A stretch of DNA of 64,000 nt from Magnetospirillum aberrantis SpK (GTDB lineage: Bacteria > Pseudomonadota > Alphaproteobacteria > Rhodospirillales > Magnetospirillaceae): positions 62,001 to 126,000 of the forward strand of contig NZ_JAAIYP010000026.1 in NCBI RefSeq assembly GCF_011022235.1, given 5' to 3'. Shown here piece after piece: positions 59,201-64,000 of this stretch; within the stretch, counting starts at the first letter, position 1; each line of letters opens with the position of its first letter. The notes under the pieces are model-generated. The model was not told the DNA's origin. It made no database searches and was given only the letters and a program-made list of their open reading frames with translations. Position numbers and translations under genes: made by a program.

Positions 59201-62200
59201 CGATCTGGCCAAGGAACTGGACGCGCGCGTGCGCGCCGACACCGACGGTGCCGGCCCGATCACCGCCGGCACCGCCGTCTCGACCCTGTCAACCCTGACC
59301 ACCGCGCTGGCCTCGGCTTCCACCACGCTTGGAACCTATCAGGCCAACGCCGCCGCCCTGGGCAACGCCACCGTCAGCGCCAAACTGGCCGCCGCCGTGG
59401 CCGCGCTCAGCGCCGCCAACGCCACCAGCGGCGCGCTCAAGACCGCTGACACCGCCCTGGTCAACGCCCGCACCCAACTGACCGAGGCCACCGCCGGCAC
59501 CAAGCAGGCGGACATCCAGACCGCGTTGACCAATGCCCAGGCCAAGGCGGAACTGGCCGCCGCCAAGTCCGAGGCGGCGCACGCCGTCGACCCAAACTCG
59601 CCCACCGCCGCCGACGACGCCAAGGCGCTGGCGCAAGAGGCGGCCACCGCCGCCAAGGAAGCGGCGGCCTTTGCCGCCACCGCCACCGATCTGGCCAAGC
59701 AACTGGCGGCCACGGCGCAAACCCTGGCGATCGTCCAGACCAGTGTGGATTCGGCGGTGGCCGACGCCTCGGCCAAGGTCAAGGCGGCGGTCGACCTGGT
59801 CAACTGGGCCAACGCCGATTATCTGGCGGTCAGCCTGACCACCACCGCGCGCAATGCGGTCGACAGCACCGGCAACAGCGCCGACGCGGCCGACACCAAG
59901 ACCTTCATCACCGGCATCAAGAGCACCGTCACCGCCAGCACCGGCGTCTACACCCAATTGACGGCCATGAAGGACGCGGCCCTGGCCACCACCGCCGACG
60001 CCCAGGCCAAGGCCACCATCCAGGCCGCCTTCGACCGGGCCGCGGCGGCCATGGCCACCATCAACACCGCCATTTCCAAGATCGACGGCGACAACGGCCT
60101 GTTGGCCAAGGCCCAGGCGGCGCTGTCCACCGCCGAGACCAAGACCGCCGAGGCCTTGGCCGCCACCAGCGCCAATTACGCCATCACCGCCGCCACCCAG
60201 GCGCAGAACGCCGCGGCCGAGGCCAAGCGTCTGGCCGACCTGATCGCCGATTACCGCCTTCAGGTCAGCAACACCGCCACCGCAGCGACCGATTCGGCCA
60301 TCGAGATCATCCAGGCCGCCTATGACGAGGCGGTAACCGCCCAGGCCCGCCTGAGCGTGGCGGTATCCATGGAAGCCCTGTTGCAGCCGGCCAGCGTGTC
60401 GCTGAGCCAGGCGCAGACGGCGGCACAATTGGTGACGGAAAAGACGCTGTTGGCGCAGTCCCTGGCCAAGACCGCCACCGACGCGCTGAGCGATCCGGCC
60501 AAGACCCATCTCGACATCGCGGACGAACGCGACGACAGCGCCGGCGCCGCCGGCGACGCCGCCACGGCCAACACCACCGTAGCGACCAAGGTCGCCGACG
60601 CCATCGCCAAGGCGGAAGCGGCCATGACCTTCTACGAAGGATTGTCGGCCAGCCAGAAGACCTCGGTGCTGACCGCCTATTACGAACAGGCGAAAAAGAT
60701 CATCGCCGATGTCGGCGCACTCAAGACCGACGCCGCCGACCGCGCCGCCCAGGCGGCCCAGGCCGCCACCGTGGCCCAGAACGCCTATGACACCTTGGTG
60801 CAATACGCCGCCGACGCCGACGCCCGCGAGGTGGCGGCCATCGACGCGTCGAGCGCCACCGCCAAAAGCGCCATCGACGCCTTGACCAACGCCGCCGCCC
60901 AGGCCGCGAAGACCAAGGCCACCGCCGACACGCTGGACGCCAGCGTCAACACCGACGCGCTGGTGACCTCGATCGCCAATTTCCTGACCGCGCATCCCTC
61001 GGGTACGGCCCATGACGCCGTCGTCGCCATCCAGAGCAAGCTGCAAACCGCCGCCGACGCCGCCGACGCCGCCGCCGCCAAGCTGGGGACCCTGAGCACC
61101 AGCATCTCGACGGAATCGGGCACCGCCACGTCGGCCTACAACGCCCTCAAGGTGTTGGACGCGGACAGCGACCCCGACGCGGCCGACGTCACCAGCGCCG
61201 CCGGCTACGCCACGGCGGTCCAGCAATCGGCGACCAAGGTTTCCGGCCTGACCACCGCCATGGACGCGCAAAAGAACGCGCTGGCCAAGGCCATCGAACA
61301 GATTTCGTCGCTTCAGACCCAGTTCCAGTCCTATGTGGACAGCCTGAGCGGCGAGACCAAGGCGGCCATGAAGGTGGACGCGGTCAGCGACACCCTCACC
61401 TTCCCCGAAGACGACGGCACCCAGACCCTCACCCAGACCCTCAACCTGTTGGGCAACGACACCCAGGGAAGTGGCGGCACCTTGAAGGTTGTGGTGCTGT
61501 CACTGCCGACCAAGGGCACCTTGTACCTGTCGGACGGGACCACCAAGGTCACCGCGGGCATGGAGTTGACCGACGCCCAGGCGGCGGCCCTGAAATACAC
61601 CCCGTCGGGCGCGGTGTCGTCGCCGACCGCCACCATTACCGACGCCTTCAACTACCAGCTTGTCCGTTCCGGCACGGTCGAGGCGCTGGTCAACGGCGAA
61701 CTGGTCAGCCAGAACTATTCCACCTCGGACAGCGCTTCGGTGACGCTCAGCATCACCCACGTCAACTATGCGCCGACCTTGCAGGGCACGGCGCCGTCGC
61801 TGCCCACCCTGACCGAGAACCCGGCGACCAATACCGGCGTATCGGTGTTCACCTTGCTGGCCGGCAACGCCAACGACGCCGAAACCGCCAAGGCCAGCCT
61901 GGGCATGGCGGTGACCGGTTTGACCGACGCCTCGATCGGCACCTGGGAATACAAACTGAGCGAAGGCGGCACCTGGACGACCATATCGTCGGTCAGCCCC
62001 GGTTCCGCCCTGTTGCTGGGCCCCGGCGCCTATGTGCGCTTCGTGCCCGCCGCCAACGCCAACAGCCAAGCCGCCGGCGTCACCCCGACCATCACCTACC
62101 GCGCCTGGGACACCAGTTCGGGCACGGCGGGCAACACCGCCGACACCACCACCAGCGGCGGTTTCAGCGCCTATAGTTCGGCCAGCCTGAGTGCCGGAAT

Positions 62201-64000
62201 CACCGTCACCGCCGTGGTGCTTAAGCCCACCTTGTCGCTGACCGCGACCGAATTGTATGCGCCGTTGGTCACCGACGAATCCTCCATCATCTCGCTGGAC
62301 ATCGGCATCGCCGACATCCCGGATTCCACGGTCATCACGATCACCGGCCTGCCCACCGGCGCCAGCCTGAGCGCCGGCACCGCAGTGGATGGCGTGTGGA
62401 CGTTGACCCCGGCTCAATTGAGCGGCCTGCAACTGATCACCGCCGTCAACTACAACGGCGACATCACCCTTGGCATCACCGCCACCGCCACCGACGGTTC
62501 CGGCACGACGCTGATCAGCAAGACCGACACCGCCACCCTGAAGATCGGCGTCGGGCCGCAGAACGTGGCGGTGGACGGGGTTTCGGACAAGTCGTCCTCG
62601 TTGCGTCCGGTGATCATGGAAGGCGGCGCCAACGCCGACACCATGACCGGCTCGTCGCTGGGCGACAGCTTGATCGGCAACGGCGGCAACGACACCCTGA
62701 CCGGCGGCGGCGGCGCCGACACCCTGACCGGCGGCACCGGAAGCGCCGACGTTTTCCGCTATGCCTCGGCGACCGATTCGATCAACGGCAAAACCGACAC
62801 CATCACCGACTTCGAAAGCGGCAGCGACACCATCCGCCTGGAGGGGATCGGCGGGGTCTCCTATCTGCACGGCGCCTATCCCTTCACCACCAACACCGCC
62901 GTCACCTTGGCCGCCATCCAGGCCGACAGCCGATTCAGCGACGTGGTGGTGTTCTTCACCGACGGTCCCGACGGCTACCTGTACGTCAAGGGAGCCGGCA
63001 CCGGCACCAGTTACGACGGCACGTTCATCAAACTGGCCGGCCAGTCCTCGCCCCCCGATCTGGCCGATCTGTCGGGCATCACCCACAATCTGATCGTCGG
63101 CACCACCGGCGACGAAACGGTCAGCGCCAGCGACGGCTTGGACGTGCTGGTCGGCGACAGCGGAAGCGACACCTTCCGATTCAATTCCGCCAACGATTCC
63201 ACCACCTCGGCCACCGACGTCATTTCCGACTTCACCGACGGCGACGACATCGTCAAGCTTCAGGATTCCAACGGCTACGGCATGTTGCGCGGCGCCTATA
63301 CCTGGGCCGGATCGACCAGCGCCACCATCGCCGCCATCGCCGCCGACACCGCCATCGCCAATTCGGTGGTGTTCTTCACCGACGGCACCGACGGCTGGAT
63401 CTACACCAAAGGCGCCGGCACCGGTCTCACCAGCTTCGACGGCCTGATGGTCAAGCTGGCGGGCGTCACCTCGCAACCCGATTCCGTCGTCCAGGGCGCC
63501 CTGGACTACGCATCGCTGTCCACGTCGGCGCTGGCCACCACCGAGGATGCCTCGGCCAGCGGCACCGCCGCCGTGCGCTTCGAGGGCGGGACCTTCACCT
63601 ACGATCTTGGCCTGGACGGCGGCACGCCGATCCTCAAGCTGGCGACATCCATGGGCGAAGTGAGCATCGACCCGGTCACCGGCGTCTACACCTACACGCC
63701 CACGGCCGGCGCCCAGGCGCTGGAACAGGGCGAAAGCGGAAGCGACAGCTTCGTCGTCTACGGCCGCAACGGCGATGGCGTCGTCGGAAGCTCGACGGTG
63801 GCGGTGGCGCTGACCGGCGTCAACGACGCCCCCGTGGTCGAAAGCGACCTTTACTTCAACGGCAATTCCATCCTGACCCTGCCGGTCACCGCCGACACCA
63901 ACTTCGCCGGGACCGAAGACTTCACCATCGCCATGACGGTTCAGCCGGATGGCGCCGGCACCCTGTTCCGCCAGGCGGCCTATGCCAACGAATTGGGAAT
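56280..64000 (+). CDS. Giant FecR / Ala-rich / RTX surface protein, partial
   Basis: An uninterrupted frame from ATG 56280 (MVKAGNQESVQQQPEFAAVL) runs off the window after 2,573 codons. There is no signal peptide. A FecR domain (about 115-250; VLHGKVMVRHADGTRSELKA, VKTPSMTVGIRGTAG) is followed by a Gln-rich linker. An Ala/Thr/Asp-rich helical region of about 1,350 residues (335-1690) comes next, then cadherin/Ig-like repeats (TLTFPEDDGTQTLTQTLNLL). Two RTX calcium-binding clusters are centred near 2120 (GNGGNDTLTGGGGADTLTGG) and 2280. A VCBS-like repeat (2410-2520) and the start of a LamG-like domain complete the visible part. It is probably a type I-secreted adhesin; its C-terminal secretion signal would lie outside the window. 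Confidence 0.85.
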   Translation, partial: MVKAGNQESVQQQPEFAAVLQAQNGARVVVPGGEFLQTAEFVRSGPDLVLVGEDGTRILIKDYFAQPNPPALVSDNGAVIDPDLAAILAGPLAPNQYAQAAANIATDGSAATSSIGKVSVLHGKVMVRHADGTRSELKAGDEVFADDVIETGKDGSVGLTFADGTTFSLGSAGRMVLDDLVYDPLTHTGEGTIAVLQGQFTFVSGQIPKTAPDALTVKTPSMTVGIRGTAGAGNTQTVVLLAEQGGVAGELVITTPSGQTLTVNVPGLAATVSPTGTLLSVQMSPAQVQALAGSSLTALPNPGSLSNEYNTGDQNQNQDNPIQPPPGQTQQELQQAVQTAVEQALAQQQAAQAAAQAVQQINQLIGQIGLAIEGARRDATKQAEDILDAEEAARQGRIADAIAAVRAVRDQISPFATDAQTALTTAEAAFADTDSDAVQTAVDDQLAIALAKWEAINVTDSDLDEAGIQTLMDLALAATKGTEGGQTVTYAEAVAVYNAEVLPLKSAAYAAYTRLQALSEFNTLAKKWTDGSAITAKLTTHDTAETTAEAVTALQTAANEATAAETAARQAARSPIIERAAAQAEWDVRIDGLAETRAGLGKAIIDYVTLHQDLSDAAATYGLTANILTAYTTYKGLVDGMSADASTIDFHKETAVVNALEALKTAITTDNLDDNDYAQAISSWMTAEVNAVTAETQAEDAYNTADAVADAAEALVTTATAAASDAASAYATGQTAASDAADAAATARYEEVLAATSAQYQAELVMSNALDDLAGDLGSDGATSLSTAKGDVYVAQAAAAAAKAAAASATSYNVTTALDALNDAKAAVADLVTRASEAETAVGQAGTALTMASKRPDSALLDQAEQESQDVANQALIKAEADYAKALTIQAEIANQKALAEAYQAEAQQAYDAAKGYAAADAAATAETLAAAQSAADAAALQAKAAWDTAQAAKTAGDTAAKAFNNVLDTGETRDLAKELDARVRADTDGAGPITAGTAVSTLSTLTTALASASTTLGTYQANAAALGNATVSAKLAAAVAALSAANATSGALKTADTALVNARTQLTEATAGTKQADIQTALTNAQAKAELAAAKSEAAHAVDPNSPTAADDAKALAQEAATAAKEAAAFAATATDLAKQLAATAQTLAIVQTSVDSAVADASAKVKAAVDLVNWANADYLAVSLTTTARNAVDSTGNSADAADTKTFITGIKSTVTASTGVYTQLTAMKDAALATTADAQAKATIQAAFDRAAAAMATINTAISKIDGDNGLLAKAQAALSTAETKTAEALAATSANYAITAATQAQNAAAEAKRLADLIADYRLQVSNTATAATDSAIEIIQAAYDEAVTAQARLSVAVSMEALLQPASVSLSQAQTAAQLVTEKTLLAQSLAKTATDALSDPAKTHLDIADERDDSAGAAGDAATANTTVATKVADAIAKAEAAMTFYEGLSASQKTSVLTAYYEQAKKIIADVGALKTDAADRAAQAAQAATVAQNAYDTLVQYAADADAREVAAIDASSATAKSAIDALTNAAAQAAKTKATADTLDASVNTDALVTSIANFLTAHPSGTAHDAVVAIQSKLQTAADAADAAAAKLGTLSTSISTESGTATSAYNALKVLDADSDPDAADVTSAAGYATAVQQSATKVSGLTTAMDAQKNALAKAIEQISSLQTQFQSYVDSLSGETKAAMKVDAVSDTLTFPEDDGTQTLTQTLNLLGNDTQGSGGTLKVVVLSLPTKGTLYLSDGTTKVTAGMELTDAQAAALKYTPSGAVSSPTATITDAFNYQLVRSGTVEALVNGELVSQNYSTSDSASVTLSITHVNYAPTLQGTAPSLPTLTENPATNTGVSVFTLLAGNANDAETAKASLGMAVTGLTDASIGTWEYKLSEGGTWTTISSVSPGSALLLGPGAYVRFVPAANANSQAAGVTPTITYRAWDTSSGTAGNTADTTTSGGFSAYSSASLSAGITVTAVVLKPTLSLTATELYAPLVTDESSIISLDIGIADIPDSTVITITGLPTGASLSAGTAVDGVWTLTPAQLSGLQLITAVNYNGDITLGITATATDGSGTTLISKTDTATLKIGVGPQNVAVDGVSDKSSSLRPVIMEGGANADTMTGSSLGDSLIGNGGNDTLTGGGGADTLTGGTGSADVFRYASATDSINGKTDTITDFESGSDTIRLEGIGGVSYLHGAYPFTTNTAVTLAAIQADSRFSDVVVFFTDGPDGYLYVKGAGTGTSYDGTFIKLAGQSSPPDLADLSGITHNLIVGTTGDETVSASDGLDVLVGDSGSDTFRFNSANDSTTSATDVISDFTDGDDIVKLQDSNGYGMLRGAYTWAGSTSATIAAIAADTAIANSVVFFTDGTDGWIYTKGAGTGLTSFDGLMVKLAGVTSQPDSVVQGALDYASLSTSALATTEDASASGTAAVRFEGGTFTYDLGLDGGTPILKLATSMGEVSIDPVTGVYTYTPTAGAQALEQGESGSDSFVVYGRNGDGVVGSSTVAVALTGVNDAPVVESDLYFNGNSILTLPVTADTNFAGTEDFTIAMTVQPDGAGTLFRQAAYANELG

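Noticed and set aside
59289-63476. Further long minus-strand frames opposite the giant protein
   Set aside because: The same GC-driven antisense artefact; Gly-rich low-complexity translations with no homology-like motifs.

Overview
The window is GC-rich and densely coded. It looks like a chromosomal segment of an alphaproteobacterium of the Magnetospirillum/Rhodospirillales type. The signs are an alpha-type SerC, a fused TrpE(G) behind a Trp-codon leader peptide, an RNase E with an insert in its S1 domain, an RF2 gene without the programmed frameshift, and 6S RNA between zapA and the 5-formyl-THF cyclo-ligase gene. I see no magnetosome genes, so the genus is an inference from gene content and style only.

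Layout. 1-9447 (minus strand): a partial two-TM protein cut by the window edge, serine synthesis (serC, serA), an SLC13-type transporter with TrkA-C domains, a tightly overlapped thiD-phzF-glycosyltransferase 25 cluster, and glmM. 9660-16043 (plus): a DUF4239 membrane protein, a trp leader/attenuator with trpE(G), then a KAP-family P-loop NTPase whose 3' end overlaps folP. 16009-31664 (minus): folP, ftsH, tilS, the whole tol-pal envelope module (ybgC-tolQ-tolR-tolA-tolB-pal-cpoB), ruvC-ruvA-ruvB feeding into it, yebC, ymdB-like, the cyclo-ligase gene, 6S RNA, zapA and a small coiled-coil gene. 31740-33622 (plus): a hypothetical gene, thiE and a LOG-family gene.

33663-37310 is an accessory patch inserted at a tRNA-Val gene. 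A promoter-linked 5' tRNA fragment lies 209 bp before an intact tRNA-Val(CAC). Downstream come gene debris, an autoregulated-looking pair (ribbon-helix-helix-like protein plus AbiEii-like nucleotidyltransferase), a truncated GIY-YIG protein, an integrase C-terminus and the first codons of an IS110-type transposase.

37311-47803 returns to core genes: a small lipoprotein, a Tim44-domain protein, prfB, PBP1A (mrcA), an AMIN/amidase_3 cell-wall amidase and rne. 47923-64000 is signalling and surface biology: a LuxR-type regulator behind an AT-rich island, mobB, a chemoreceptor, a STAS protein, a periplasmic solute-binding protein, a small unknown protein, a fusion of a degenerate sensor kinase with a DEDDh exonuclease, an SUMF1-type secreted protein, and the first 2,573 codons of a giant FecR / alanine-rich / RTX surface protein that runs off the right edge.

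The most unusual items are the kinase-exonuclease fusion, the giant FecR-RTX protein, the RHH/nucleotidyltransferase pair with twin palindromic operators, the KAP NTPase with a Clp-N-like N-terminal region, and the apparently leaderless trp leader peptide.
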